Assembly (NCBI GenBank): GCA_021850555.1
Contig: JAJZLX010000772.1
Coordinates: forward strand, 1-47,809
Source: Pseudomonadota bacterium
Lineage (GTDB): Bacteria > Pseudomonadota > Gammaproteobacteria > Steroidobacterales > Steroidobacteraceae
Direction of reading: 5' to 3'
Length of the DNA: 47,809 bases
Part shown: positions 24,302 through 33,163 of the stretch, in pieces
Layout of the letters: every line of letters starts with the position of its first letter
Position numbering within the stretch: the stretch's first letter is position 1
Notes under the pieces: generated by a model
Told to the model about the DNA's origin: nothing
Database searches by the model: none
The model's input: only the letters and a program-made list of their open reading frames with translations
Position numbers and translations under genes: made by a program

Positions 24302-26656
24302 TTACCCGCGATAGAGCAGATACCGGCGGCGCATGGCGAGGAAGGCCCGCAGGGGCCGCCGCCAGCCGCGCGCGATTGCGCGAGGATCCTCGCCTGTTTC
24401 GATGGCCTCGAGAACGCGGCGTGAGCCGATCAGGCCGAGGGTCGCTCGCAGATCGAACTGCCGGGGATACAGCCGATGCAAGGCGCTGATGAGCTCGATG
24501 CCGAGGAGCCCGGATCGCAGGGCGCGGCGGCTGGCGAGCAGGATACGCACCCCCTGGCACAACCGGCCCTTGTAGCGGCTGGCGGTTGGCACGAACCGCA
24601 CCGGAGCGAACACCACCCCCGGAATATCCCTTGCCGCCAGGTAGGCGGCGAGCTTCGAGCCCTCGATCCAGGGGGCGCCGAGCAGCTGGAACGGCGTGTC
24701 GGTTCCGCGACCGACGCTCACGTTCGCTCCTTCGACCATGCCCACGCCCGGGTAAAGGATCTCCTCATCGAGCGAGCGCAGGTTCGGCGAGGGCCGCACC
24801 CACTTGAGGCCCGTCTGGTCGAGCCAGTCCCCGCGCCGGTAGCCGCGCATGGGAATCACCGTGAGCCGCGCGCCGATGCGGGCCCGGGCATTGAACAGCC
24901 GGGCGAGCTCCCCGACTGTCATGCCCGGACGCAGCGGCAAGGGAAAGAAGCCGGTGAAGGAGCGCCGTGCGGAGCTCAGCATCGGTCCCTGCACGATGCG
25001 GCTGTCGATGGGATCCGGCCGGTCGAGCACGATGAACCGCAAACCGTGGCGCGCCGCGGCCTGCATGGCGTAGGCCATGGTGGTCACATACGTGAAAAAG
25101 CGCGTTCCGCTATCCTGGACATCGAACACCAACGCATCGAGGCCCCGCAGCATTCGCGCCGTGGGACGCAGATGGCGACCGTACAGGCTGTAGACGGGTA
25201 GCCCCGTGTCAGCATCGATGGAATTGCCGACCGGCGCATTCAAGCGGCCCTCGAGCCCGTGCTCGGGACTGAACAGCGCCATGAGCCGCACGCCCGGCGC
25301 GTGCGCGAGCCGCCCCAGGAGGCGCCGCCCGGTCTGGTTGGTGATGAGCCCGATGCGCAGCCCCCTGAGCTCGGCGAAATGGTCCGCCATGAGCACATCG
25401 GCGCCGGTCTGCACCGGGTCGGCGAGCCGATCGCCGGTCACCGCTCGAGCGCGAAACGCAAGCGGAAGCCGGACACCGCGCGCCGCGTCGGGTGAGAGCC
25501 GAGCCGGCGCCGTGGCCGACAGCAGATCGGCAATCGCATGGCGCAGCGGCTGCGCATCGCCCCGGCCGTCAGGATACAGCCGGCTGCTCAACACGATGAG
25601 GAACAGGCCGCGGACCGGATCGATCCAAAGCGAGGTGCCCGTGTAGCCGAGGTGACCAAACGCGCCAAACGGCGGCAGGCTGCTGCGACCGGCCACGAAT
25701 GGCGCCGCCATGTCCCAGCCGAGCCCCCGGTACTGGTCGGTTGCCACCCGTTCGGGCTGCCTCATGAGGCGGATGGCGGCCGGGGGCAGGAAACGCCGCC
25801 TCCCGGAAGGGGAAGTCGTACCGCCGCGCATCAGCGCCTGCGCGTAGCGCGCCAGATCGCCTGCGGTCGAGAAGAGCCCTGCGTGACCCGCGACGCCCCC
25901 CATCCGCTCGGCCGTCGGATCCTGCACTTCGCCGCGAAGCAGGTGCCCGTCGACGAGCAAGGTGGGAGCGATACGTGCCCTGAGCGCCGCGGGCGGCCTG
26001 AAGAGCGTGCTGCGCATGCCGAGCGGCCGAAAGATGTGCCGCCGGCAGTACACGGCGAGGGGCTCTCCCGTGACCCGTCTCACGAGCTCGCCCAGGATGA
26101 TGAAATTGATGTCGCTATAGATGTAGCGAGTGCCCGGACGCGCCACGGGCCGTTGCTGTACGACGAGCCTCAGGGCTGCCGCGCGCCCGTGCCACGGTGT
26201 TGCAAGCGGCAGATCCGGCGGCAGGCCCGAGGTATGTGTCAGCAGCTCCCGGACGGTGATCCGCGACTTACCGTGTGCCGCGAATGCCGGCCAATACCGG
26301 GCCGCGGGCGCATCGAGCGAGAGTCTGCCCTGCGCAACGAGCCGCATGACCGCCGGAGTCGTCGCCACCACCTTGGTGAGCGAGGCGAGGTCGAAGATCG
26401 TATCGACCGTCATGCGCTCGCGGGGCGCGAGCGAGCGGTAGCCGAACGCCCGCTCGTAGAGAATCCGGCTGCGGTCGCCGATCAGGACAACGGCTCCCGG
26501 CACCTCGCGACGGGCGATTTCCTGTCGGACCACCCAGCCGATCCCGGAGGCGGCGCCATCGAGCGCGCCGGCGCGCGCCGGCCCGATGAGGCAGAGCATC
26601 CCGGCGAGAGCACCGGGCATTCCCCATGACAGCCAAAATCGAACCGAGCGGCGCAC
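24302..26656 (-). CDS. Fusion of beta-lactamase-fold serine hydrolase and NamZ-type exo-muramidase (DUF1343)
   Basis: This 784-residue protein has an N-terminal signal peptide (to about residue 30). Residues about 35-380 are a beta-lactamase/esterase-fold domain with S92-L-T-K95 (SxxK), Y180-S-D182 in RYIYSDINF, and HLG at 335-337 in FGHLGYTGTSLWIDP. Residues about 415-784 are DUF1343: GLRIGLITNQTGR, ALFSPEHGLEG, VFDVQDSGTRFFTY, IVLDRPDPI, PSPNLRSLDEEILYPG and EGANVSVGRGTDTPF. DUF1343 includes the exo-N-acetylmuramidase NamZ of Bacillus, where a separate beta-lactamase-like gene lies in the same muropeptide recovery operon. The fusion therefore points to periplasmic cell-wall fragment turnover. 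Both catalytic regions look intact. Confidence 0.9.
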   Translation of the reverse strand: MRRSVRFWLSWGMPGALAGMLCLIGPARAGALDGAASGIGWVVRQEIARREVPGAVVLIGDRSRILYERAFGYRSLAPRERMTVDTIFDLASLTKVVATTPAVMRLVAQGRLSLDAPAARYWPAFAAHGKSRITVRELLTHTSGLPPDLPLATPWHGRAAALRLVVQQRPVARPGTRYIYSDINFIILGELVRRVTGEPLAVYCRRHIFRPLGMRSTLFRPPAALRARIAPTLLVDGHLLRGEVQDPTAERMGGVAGHAGLFSTAGDLARYAQALMRGGTTSPSGRRRFLPPAAIRLMRQPERVATDQYRGLGWDMAAPFVAGRSSLPPFGAFGHLGYTGTSLWIDPVRGLFLIVLSSRLYPDGRGDAQPLRHAIADLLSATAPARLSPDAARGVRLPLAFRARAVTGDRLADPVQTGADVLMADHFAELRGLRIGLITNQTGRRLLGRLAHAPGVRLMALFSPEHGLEGRLNAPVGNSIDADTGLPVYSLYGRHLRPTARMLRGLDALVFDVQDSGTRFFTYVTTMAYAMQAAARHGLRFIVLDRPDPIDSRIVQGPMLSSARRSFTGFFPLPLRPGMTVGELARLFNARARIGARLTVIPMRGYRRGDWLDQTGLKWVRPSPNLRSLDEEILYPGVGMVEGANVSVGRGTDTPFQLLGAPWIEGSKLAAYLAARDIPGVVFAPVRFVPTASRYKGRLCQGVRILLASRRALRSGLLGIELISALHRLYPRQFDLRATLGLIGSRRVLEAIETGEDPRAIARGWRRPLRAFLAMRRRYLLYRG

Positions 26657-26736
26657 CGCGCATTCTCAACCGAGCCAACGCTGGGAGCAGAGGCTGACCC
26701 CGAACGGGCAAATACGCAAGCGGCCGGATCGGCGAC

Positions 26737-28128
26737 TCAGAGCGACGCCGAATCGGCGAGATTCGGGTTGTGCCAGCCCGAGGGCGGAGCGAGCCGCTCG
26801 GCTTCACGCGGACCCCATATACCAGGCTCGTACACATGCACCGGGGTTGCCACATCCAGGATGGGATCGACGATGCGCCAGGCCTCTTCCACGTAGTCCT
26901 GGCGGGCGAAGAGGGTGCGATCACCCGCCATCGCGTCGCTGAGCACCCGCTCATAGGCGTCCATCTCGTTCGGGCCCGCATGACGGCTGGCCATGAGCTC
27001 CGCCGGCTGTCCGACCGCCCGCTCGTCCTCGTCCATCACGTTCAGGCCGATGGCGAGCTCGTTCACCGGGCTGATTCGCAAGCGGAAATAGTTGTTGCGC
27101 GGCTCCCAGGTCGGAAAGACGGTCGGCGGCCGCCGCAGTTCCGCCACGACCTCCGTGCAGGTGACCGGCAGGGACTTCCCGGCACGGATGAAGAACGGCA
27201 CCCCCTGCCAGCGCCAGTTGTCGATCTGCAGGCGCAATGCCGCGAAAGTCTCGGTTCTGGAGCCCGCAGCCACGCCTTTTTCATCGAGATAGCCGCGGAA
27301 TTGCCCGCGCACGAGATCGACGGCGGCGAGCGGCGGGATCGCCTTCAGCACCTTGACCTTCTCATCGCGGATCGCCTCGCTGTCGGTGCGCACGGGCGGC
27401 TCCATCGCTAGGTAGGTGAGCACCTGGAACAGGTGGTTCTGAATGACGTCGCGCACCGTGCCGGTCTGGTCATAGAACGCGCCCCGGCCCTGGATGCCGA
27501 AGTCCTCGGCCATCGTGATCTGCACGTTGCTGATGTTGTAGCGGTTCCAGAATGACTCGAGCATCGCGTTGGTGAAACGGAAGAACGCCATGTTGTGGAC
27601 GGGCCGCTTGCCGAGGTAATGGTCGATGCGAAAGATGCGGCTCTCGTCGAACACGGTATGCAGAATCCGATTGAGCTCCCGCGCCGACTGCAGATCGTGC
27701 CCGAACGGCTTCTCGACCACGACGCGGGTTCCCGCCGCGGTGCATCCGGTCGCGGCGAGTTGTTCCACGACGACCGCGAACATCGCCGGAGGAATCGCGA
27801 GGTAGTGTGCCGGGCGCTGTGCGCCGCCGAGCGCCTTGCGAAGCGTGTGGAAGGTGGCGGCATCGCCATAATCGCCATCGACATAGGCGAGAAGCGATGT
27901 GAGCTTCGCGAACGCATCCGGGTCGACTCCGCCGCCATGCTTCTCGATGCTGTCGCGCGCCCGCGCCTTGAGCTGCTCCAAGGTCCAGCCCGACTTGGCG
28001 ACACCGACGACCGGGACGTTCAGCGTCCCTCGCTTCACCATCGCCTGCAGCGCCGGGAAAATCTTCTTGTAGGCCAGGTCCCCGGTTGCGCCGAAGAACA
28101 CCAGTGCGTCATTGCTTACATCCTGCAT
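26737..28128 (-). CDS. zwf: Glucose-6-phosphate 1-dehydrogenase
   Basis: This 463-residue enzyme oxidises glucose 6-phosphate to 6-phosphogluconolactone with NADP+ (or NAD+), entering the pentose phosphate or Entner-Doudoroff pathway. The start at 28128 ([19 protein letters not shown]) follows GAGGTGA by 4 nt; an ATG eight codons upstream has no such site. Motifs are the [15 protein letters not shown] nucleotide site, [11 protein letters not shown] and the active-site [17 protein letters not shown]. It is slightly shorter than the usual 480-500 residues. No pgl or edd gene lies next to it; instead it follows an aldehyde dehydrogenase gene on the same strand. Confidence 0.96.
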   Translation of the reverse strand: MQDVSNDALVFFGATGDLAYKKIFPALQAMVKRGTLNVPVVGVAKSGWTLEQLKARARDSIEKHGGGVDPDAFAKLTSLLAYVDGDYGDAATFHTLRKALGGAQRPAHYLAIPPAMFAVVVEQLAATGCTAAGTRVVVEKPFGHDLQSARELNRILHTVFDESRIFRIDHYLGKRPVHNMAFFRFTNAMLESFWNRYNISNVQITMAEDFGIQGRGAFYDQTGTVRDVIQNHLFQVLTYLAMEPPVRTDSEAIRDEKVKVLKAIPPLAAVDLVRGQFRGYLDEKGVAAGSRTETFAALRLQIDNWRWQGVPFFIRAGKSLPVTCTEVVAELRRPPTVFPTWEPRNNYFRLRISPVNELAIGLNVMDEDERAVGQPAELMASRHAGPNEMDAYERVLSDAMAGDRTLFARQDYVEEAWRIVDPILDVATPVHVYEPGIWGPREAERLAPPSGWHNPNLADSASL

Positions 28129-28223
28129 ATTCACCTCACGTGATCGGCGCATGGTCCGCCGTGCCGATTATCCACCCGCAGCCCCGCCGCCGCTCATGCA
28201 AATCGCGCCGGTGCCCGCCGGTC

Positions 28224-29678
28224 TCACGACAGCCACTTGCGCATGAGCGCCGAGAGGCGCCGCACCCGCGCCCCATAGGGCGGGAAGAATATCCACGCCA
28301 GCATCACTCGCGTCTCGAGCACCGCCCGCTCATGCGAGAACGCGCGGATGCCCCACTCCCCATGGTAGCTGCCGATGCCGGAGTGGTTGACGCCCCCGAA
28401 CGGCAGGTTGTGGTGCAGGAACTGCGCGGCAGCATGGTTCACGCAGGTGCCCCCGGCGCTGGTGCGCTCGATCAGGCACCGCGCGGTGCGGCGGTTGCGC
28501 GTCCAGATGTACATTGCGAGCGGCTTCGGCGCCTGATTGATCCGGTCGATCACCTCATCGACCGATCGGTACGGGATGAGCGGCAGCAGCGGTCCGAAAA
28601 TCTCCTCTTCCATGATGCGCGCGTCCTGCGGGACGCGCGTCAACAGTGTCGGTGCGATGAAGCGCCGCGCGGGGTCGAACCCTCCCCCGTAGGATACCTC
28701 GGCACCGCGTGCCCGGGCGTCCTCCAGGAGCGAGATCAACCGCAGCGCATGCCGCTCGTTGACGATGCGTCCGAAGTCGCGGGCCTCGAGCGCCCCGGCA
28801 CCTCCATACCAGGCATCCAGACGCTGCTTGAACAGCTCCAGCACCCGCTCGTGAACCGCCGAGTGCACATAAACATGATCCGGCGCGATGCAGGTCTGAC
28901 CGGCATTGAGAAACTTGGTCCACGCGAGAGTCTTGACCGCAAGCGCAAGGTCGGCGGTCTCGTCGATGATCACCGGGGACTTGCCGCCGAGCTCGAGCGT
29001 GACGCTCGCGAGGTGCTTCGCGGCAGCGGCCATCACCACCGTGCCGATCGCCGGGGAGCCGGTGAAGAACATGTGGTCGAACGGCAGCGCAAGCAATGCT
29101 TCGGGCACCGAGGCATCCCCCTCGAACAGCGCGACCTCGCTCTCGTCGAAAACCTCGCGCACGATTCCCGCAAGCACCCGCGAGCATTCGGGCGCGAGCT
29201 CCGAGGTCTTCAGGATCGCGGTGTTGCCGCAGGCCACCGCCGCAATCAACGGCCCCAGGGTGAGCACCAGGGGATAATTCCACGGCGCGATGATCAGGCA
29301 GCGTCCACGGGGCTCGCGCCGCACCTCGGCGCGGGTACCGAGCAACAGGGTCGTGGAGCGCACGCGGCGCGGCCGCAGCCATGCCTTGAGGTGGCGCCGA
29401 TGCTCGGCGAGGTCCGCAAGGAGCGGCACGAGCTCCGCGAGATCCGTCTCGGCGTCGGGGCGGCCAAGATCGCGCGAGGCGGCCTGCAGGATGTCCTCGC
29501 GATGCGCCACGAGGCTCGCGCGCAGCCGCTCGAGCTTGCCGAGGCGCTCCTTCAGCGTCGAGCGGCGCAGACGAAGCGCGGTCTCGCGCTGCATCTCGAA
29601 CACCCGGCGGATGTCCGCGGCGAGTGACGGCGTCAACGCGCCGGGCGGCGTGGCCGGAGCGCGCTCAGGATCGGGCAT
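28224..29678 (-). CDS. Class-3-like (coniferyl/fatty) aldehyde dehydrogenase
   Basis: This 484-residue NAD(P)-dependent aldehyde dehydrogenase resembles the coniferyl-aldehyde/ALDH3 group: a short N-terminus, then RCLIIAPWNYPLVLTLGPLI. It has general base E229 in TLELGGKSP and nucleophile C263 in LNAGQTCIAPDHVYV. LKTSE replaces the usual LKPSE. The C-terminal 40 residues are hydrophobic and basic (MLAWIFFPPYGARVRRLS), suggesting weak membrane association as in fatty aldehyde dehydrogenases. The start codon overlaps the end of the preceding 158-codon gene by 14 bases. Zwf follows about 95 nt downstream. Substrate is unknown. Confidence 0.88.
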   Translation of the reverse strand: MPDPERAPATPPGALTPSLAADIRRVFEMQRETALRLRRSTLKERLGKLERLRASLVAHREDILQAASRDLGRPDAETDLAELVPLLADLAEHRRHLKAWLRPRRVRSTTLLLGTRAEVRREPRGRCLIIAPWNYPLVLTLGPLIAAVACGNTAILKTSELAPECSRVLAGIVREVFDESEVALFEGDASVPEALLALPFDHMFFTGSPAIGTVVMAAAAKHLASVTLELGGKSPVIIDETADLALAVKTLAWTKFLNAGQTCIAPDHVYVHSAVHERVLELFKQRLDAWYGGAGALEARDFGRIVNERHALRLISLLEDARARGAEVSYGGGFDPARRFIAPTLLTRVPQDARIMEEEIFGPLLPLIPYRSVDEVIDRINQAPKPLAMYIWTRNRRTARCLIERTSAGGTCVNHAAAQFLHHNLPFGGVNHSGIGSYHGEWGIRAFSHERAVLETRVMLAWIFFPPYGARVRRLSALMRKWLS

Positions 29679-30141
29679 TCATCGCCTCTTGTTCGGACCG
29701 TATTCTTCGCGCCATTCCTGCACGGCGCGACGGCGGACTTCCTCCGAAATCGGCTGATGTCTCCTGTTCGCGAATCCTCCGCCATTCCTGAGTCGCGGTA
29801 TAACGGCGGCCTTCCGCCGATGTTGCGGATTTTATGGCAACCGTTTCACCGGCATCGAATGTTCTGCGCGGCGAGGGCGGCGGAGGGAATCGGCCCATCC
29901 TGAGGTTCCAGTATGCCCAGGAGCGGGGATCGATGATCCCCGGCGGCGCGCCATCGAGCGCCTGCCGAAAATCGTCGTCAGAGACATGATGCCGGATGAC
30001 TTGCATATCCTCGTGGCGGGCGTAAGCCATGGCGCAGGCCATGAATCTGACCGGACCCGCCAGCGCCTTCTCGGGTTCCTCGAAGCAGACGACTCGCCGC
30101 GCCACTTGTGCCGTTCGAGGCGTCACTGGAATGGCTTTCAT
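29665..30141 (-). CDS. Small partner protein of the AbiEii-like nucleotidyltransferase
   Basis: This 158-residue protein begins at an ATG that overlaps the nucleotidyltransferase stop (ATGA) and follows GGGGTGAG. The first 95 residues are coherent: RRVVCFEEPEKALAGPVRF, MQVIRHHVSDDDFRQAL, PPGIIDPRSWAYWNLRMG and PPPPSPRRTF. This W-x-Y-W and PPLPRR-like pattern recurs, as I remember it, in small proteins encoded beside DUF1814/AbiEii nucleotidyltransferases. The last 60 residues are polar, low in pattern and overlap the aldehyde dehydrogenase start, so they may be an unselected extension. A role as antitoxin or as cofactor of the transferase is inferred from coupling only. Confidence 0.6.
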   Translation of the reverse strand: MKAIPVTPRTAQVARRVVCFEEPEKALAGPVRFMACAMAYARHEDMQVIRHHVSDDDFRQALDGAPPGIIDPRSWAYWNLRMGRFPPPPSPRRTFDAGETVAIKSATSAEGRRYTATQEWRRIREQETSADFGGSPPSRRAGMARRIRSEQEAMNARS

Positions 30142-30824
30142 AAGCTCACCCCACGATCACGGTCGCTCGACACCGGGGAATCCTGCAATCTCGGCAGATG
30201 ATCCAAGTCAACCGCCTTTACGGCCTCTACCGGACGAAATTTCATGTCCGTCGGAAGCTCGCGCAAATTTCCGTCATCAAAGTATGACAGGGCCTTGAGG
30301 GTGATTTCAGGGTTGAACGAAGTTCCGTACAGATTTTGCGCCGCTGTCAACGCGAGCGGAAAACCAACTCCTCCGAGCCGATTCAGAGCATCCATGTCGA
30401 TGCAGTCCTTTGTCTCCACCCGTACCTGATGTACCGGCGCTTTGGTGCCGGCCAGGTCGAGGAGCGAAGCGATTTTCAGGCCGTTGTCTTTGGCGATGAC
30501 CGGCGCAGCCAGGCGTGGAAGCCTGGGCACTCCGAGAAAAAACACCTTGATCGGAGCACCCCGATCAACCATGGCAGTGAGTGTGTTCTTATCACGCTGG
30601 ATAACGTCGGCGCCCCTCAGAAACGGCATGCCTTCCTCCAACGCGGCGACGTCAATGGCCCTGCTGCCAAAGAAATCGAAATCGATGGAATTGCGATGAC
30701 CCAAATGCAGCGCCAGGGCGGTTCCGCCGCAAAGCGTGAACTCATCAGGCACTGCGGACAACTCCACCCACAGCCGCCGCTGCGCTTCCGGCAGCACGTC
30801 CAGCCGAGGCAGAAATTCCCGCAT
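30138..30824 (-). CDS. AbiEii/DUF1814-type nucleotidyltransferase (toxin-like)
   Basis: This 228-residue protein carries the nucleotidyltransferase signature of the AbiEii/AbiGii toxin family: GGTALALHLGHRNSIDFDFF, with GG at 33-34 and the metal-binding D48 and D50. The start MREFLPRLDVLPEAQRRLW at 30824 is the first Met before family-like sequence; no clear Shine-Dalgarno site precedes it. In characterised relatives (AbiEii, MenT) the enzyme transfers nucleotides to GTP or to tRNA ends and arrests growth, acting with a partner gene. Here the only coupled gene is the 158-codon one downstream; no AbiEi-type winged-helix antitoxin is visible upstream, where the next gene is a LysR regulator in the same direction. 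Confidence 0.8.
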   Translation of the reverse strand: MREFLPRLDVLPEAQRRLWVELSAVPDEFTLCGGTALALHLGHRNSIDFDFFGSRAIDVAALEEGMPFLRGADVIQRDKNTLTAMVDRGAPIKVFFLGVPRLPRLAAPVIAKDNGLKIASLLDLAGTKAPVHQVRVETKDCIDMDALNRLGGVGFPLALTAAQNLYGTSFNPEITLKALSYFDDGNLRELPTDMKFRPVEAVKAVDLDHLPRLQDSPVSSDRDRGVSL

Positions 30825-30976
30825 GCGCAACACCCGTTCGAGCCGGCATGTCCACCGACGTCCAGCCAGAGCATACAGCGAACCGACCACCGCGCACAGG
30901 CGGCACTCGCCGTGCGGCCGGACCTGCGCCTGACGCAGGATGCCGTCTCGCCAAGACCGCCCCGCCAGCGGCACGC

Positions 30977-31876
30977 TCAGTCCGCACGGCGCCCCGAGGC
31001 CGCGCGCGCCTGCTCGATGAAGTTGCGCACCACGGTGGAGCGCTCATCCACCCGGTAGGCGGTGCCGAGCAGCGCATGCAGCGCCTTGCCCGAAAGCGGC
31101 ACATAGACCACCGTGCGCGGCTGCAGCGAGCGCATGCTCGCCGGCACGATGGAGATGCCGAGCGAGGCCGCCACCAGGTTGATGGTTGAGGACAGCTGCG
31201 GCGCATACTGGCCCACCCGGGGCGTGAAGCCCGCCGCTTCGCAGGCGCTCGCCACCTCATCGGCCAGCCCCGGGCGCACGGCGCGCGGATAGAGAATGAA
31301 GGTCTCGGCCGAGAGCTCTTTCAGCGCCACGCTGCGGCGCCGCGCCAGACGATGCCCGCCGGGCACCGCCACCACCAGCGGCTCCTTCTCCAGCAGATCG
31401 AATACCAGTCCCCGCTCCTCGCGCAACGGCGGGCGCACGAAACCCACATCGAGCCGCCCCTCGCGCAACTCCGTGGCGAGTTCCGTGGTGGGATGCTCTT
31501 CGAGCGATACCTCGACCTGCGGATATGCCGCACGGAATCCACGCAACGCAGAGGTCACCAGAGGGTTGAACGAAGCGGACTCGGTGAAGCCCACCCTGAC
31601 CCGCCCCGTGGCGCCGCTGGCCGCCGAGCGAGCGAGCCGGGCGGCGTTGCGCACCTCGCCGAGGATGCGCGCAGCCTCGGCAGCGAACACCTGCCCTGCG
31701 TCCGTGAGCGCGATGCGATAGGCGGAGCGGTCGATGAGCGCCACGCCGAGCTCCGCCTCGAGCGAGCGGATCTGCTGCGTGAGCGGCGGCTGGGAAATGT
31801 TCAGCCGCCGGGCCGCCCGCGTGAAGTTCAATTCCTCGGCGACGGAAAGAAAATACCTGAGGTGGCGAAGCTCCAT
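30977..31876 (-). CDS. LysR-family transcriptional regulator, probable regulator of the prp genes
   Basis: This 299-residue LysR protein starts at the ATG at 31876 (MELRHLRYFLSVAEELNF), the canonical LysR opening; an upstream in-frame ATG adds 12 unlikely residues. The winged helix is FTRAARRLNISQPPLTQQIRSLEAELG (about residues 18-44), followed by a two-lobe effector domain (RVRVGFTESASFNPLV, LDVGFVRPPL, LVVAVPGGHRLA, ASLGISIVPASM). It lies divergently from prpCDB with about 100 bp between the starts, the arrangement expected of a LysR activator. The ligand may be 2-methylcitrate or propionyl-derived acid, which is inference. Confidence 0.9.
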   Translation of the reverse strand: MELRHLRYFLSVAEELNFTRAARRLNISQPPLTQQIRSLEAELGVALIDRSAYRIALTDAGQVFAAEAARILGEVRNAARLARSAASGATGRVRVGFTESASFNPLVTSALRGFRAAYPQVEVSLEEHPTTELATELREGRLDVGFVRPPLREERGLVFDLLEKEPLVVAVPGGHRLARRRSVALKELSAETFILYPRAVRPGLADEVASACEAAGFTPRVGQYAPQLSSTINLVAASLGISIVPASMRSLQPRTVVYVPLSGKALHALLGTAYRVDERSTVVRNFIEQARAASGRRAD

Positions 31877-31978
31877 ATTGATATTTTTTACATATCGAGA
31901 TGCCACTTTCAATATATTTTCCTTTAGTCTCTCGCGGGACTACAGTGGCCCGACGACAGCCACCGAGCGGCACCTTCC
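31877..31978. promoter_or_regulatory. AT-rich divergent promoter/operator region between lysR and prpC
   Basis: Within 102 bp of markedly AT-rich sequence, ATATTGA (31875-31881) and TCAATAT (31909-31915) form an inverted pair 27 bp apart, with ATATTTTTTACATAT between them. LysR proteins bind such T-rich dyads. Exact promoter boxes could not be fixed. Confidence 0.5.
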
Positions 31979-33139
31979 ATGACATCGACCGAGCAGCCGG
32001 CCGCCGGGCCGAAACCCAAAAAGTCTGTCGCCCTCTCGGGCGTGGTCGCGGGCAATACCGCGCTGTGCACCGTGGGACGCACGGGCAACGATCTGCAGTA
32101 CCGGGGCTACGACATTCTCGAGATCGCAAAGGCGTGCGAATACGAGGAGATCGCCCACCTGCTCATCCACGGCAAGCTCCCCAACCGTGCCGAGCTCGCC
32201 GCCTACAAGAGCAGGCTCAAATCGATGCGCGGGCTGCCGAAGACCGTGCGGGCAGTGCTCGAGGAGTTGCCCGCATCAAGCCACCCGATGGACGTGCTGC
32301 GCACCGGGGTGTCCGCTCTCGGCTGCACGCTGCCGGAGAAGGATGGCCACGACGCCGCCGGCGCGCGCGACATCGCCGACCGGCTGATCGCCTCGCTCGG
32401 CTCCATGCTCGCGTACTGGTATCACGTGAGCCACAACGGCCACACGCCTCTCGTGGAGACGGAGGACGATTCCATCGGGGGGCACTTTCTGCACCTGCTG
32501 CATCGGCGGCCGCCGCCGGCCTCCTGGGTGCGTGCCATGCACACCTCCCTCAACCTCTATGCCGAGCACGAGTTCAATGCCTCGACGTTCACCGCGCGCG
32601 TCATCGCGGGCACGGGCTCGGACATGTACTCATGCATCGCCGGAGCCATCGGTGCGCTGCGCGGACCAAAGCACGGCGGCGCCAATGAAGTGGCGTTCGA
32701 GATCCAGAAGCGCTACGACACTGCCGAGAGCGCCGAGGCGGACATCCGCGCGCGAGTGGCCAACAAAGAGGTCATCATCGGCTTCGGCCACCCCGTCTAC
32801 ACCATCGCCGATCCTCGCAACCAGGTGATCAAGGCGGTCGCGCGCGAGCTCGCCGAGGGGGCCGGCGACCTTACGATGTTCGCCATCGCCGAGCGTATCG
32901 AGTCGGTGATGATGGACGTAAAAAAGATGTTCCCCAACCTCGACTGGTACTCGGCCGTGTCTTATCACCTGATGGGGGTGCCGACCGCGATGTTCACCCC
33001 GCTCTTCGTCATCGCGCGCACCGCCGGCTGGGCCGCACACGTGCTCGAGCAGCGCGCCGACGGCAAGATCATCCGCCCCACCGCCAACTATGTCGGGCCC
33101 GAGCCGCAGCGCTTCGCGCCCATCGACCGGCGTCCGTAA
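31979..33139 (+). CDS. prpC: 2-methylcitrate synthase
   Basis: This 386-residue citrate-synthase-family enzyme condenses propionyl-CoA with oxaloacetate in the methylcitrate cycle. It carries the family histidines and aspartate in [44 protein letters not shown] and the final [24 protein letters not shown] helix. [12 protein letters not shown] and the 386-residue length are typical of PrpC rather than of GltA (about 430). It is the first gene of prpC-prpD-prpB, with prpD starting 24 nt later, and is divergent from a LysR gene. Confidence 0.94.
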   Translation: MTSTEQPAAGPKPKKSVALSGVVAGNTALCTVGRTGNDLQYRGYDILEIAKACEYEEIAHLLIHGKLPNRAELAAYKSRLKSMRGLPKTVRAVLEELPASSHPMDVLRTGVSALGCTLPEKDGHDAAGARDIADRLIASLGSMLAYWYHVSHNGHTPLVETEDDSIGGHFLHLLHRRPPPASWVRAMHTSLNLYAEHEFNASTFTARVIAGTGSDMYSCIAGAIGALRGPKHGGANEVAFEIQKRYDTAESAEADIRARVANKEVIIGFGHPVYTIADPRNQVIKAVARELAEGAGDLTMFAIAERIESVMMDVKKMFPNLDWYSAVSYHLMGVPTAMFTPLFVIARTAGWAAHVLEQRADGKIIRPTANYVGPEPQRFAPIDRRP

Positions 33140-33163
33140 CACTCTCAGGCCCCGACCCACCCT

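Noticed and set aside
28086..29627. 513-codon open frame antisense to the aldehyde dehydrogenase
   Set aside because: The opposite strand encodes a complete aldehyde dehydrogenase with catalytic Glu and Cys.
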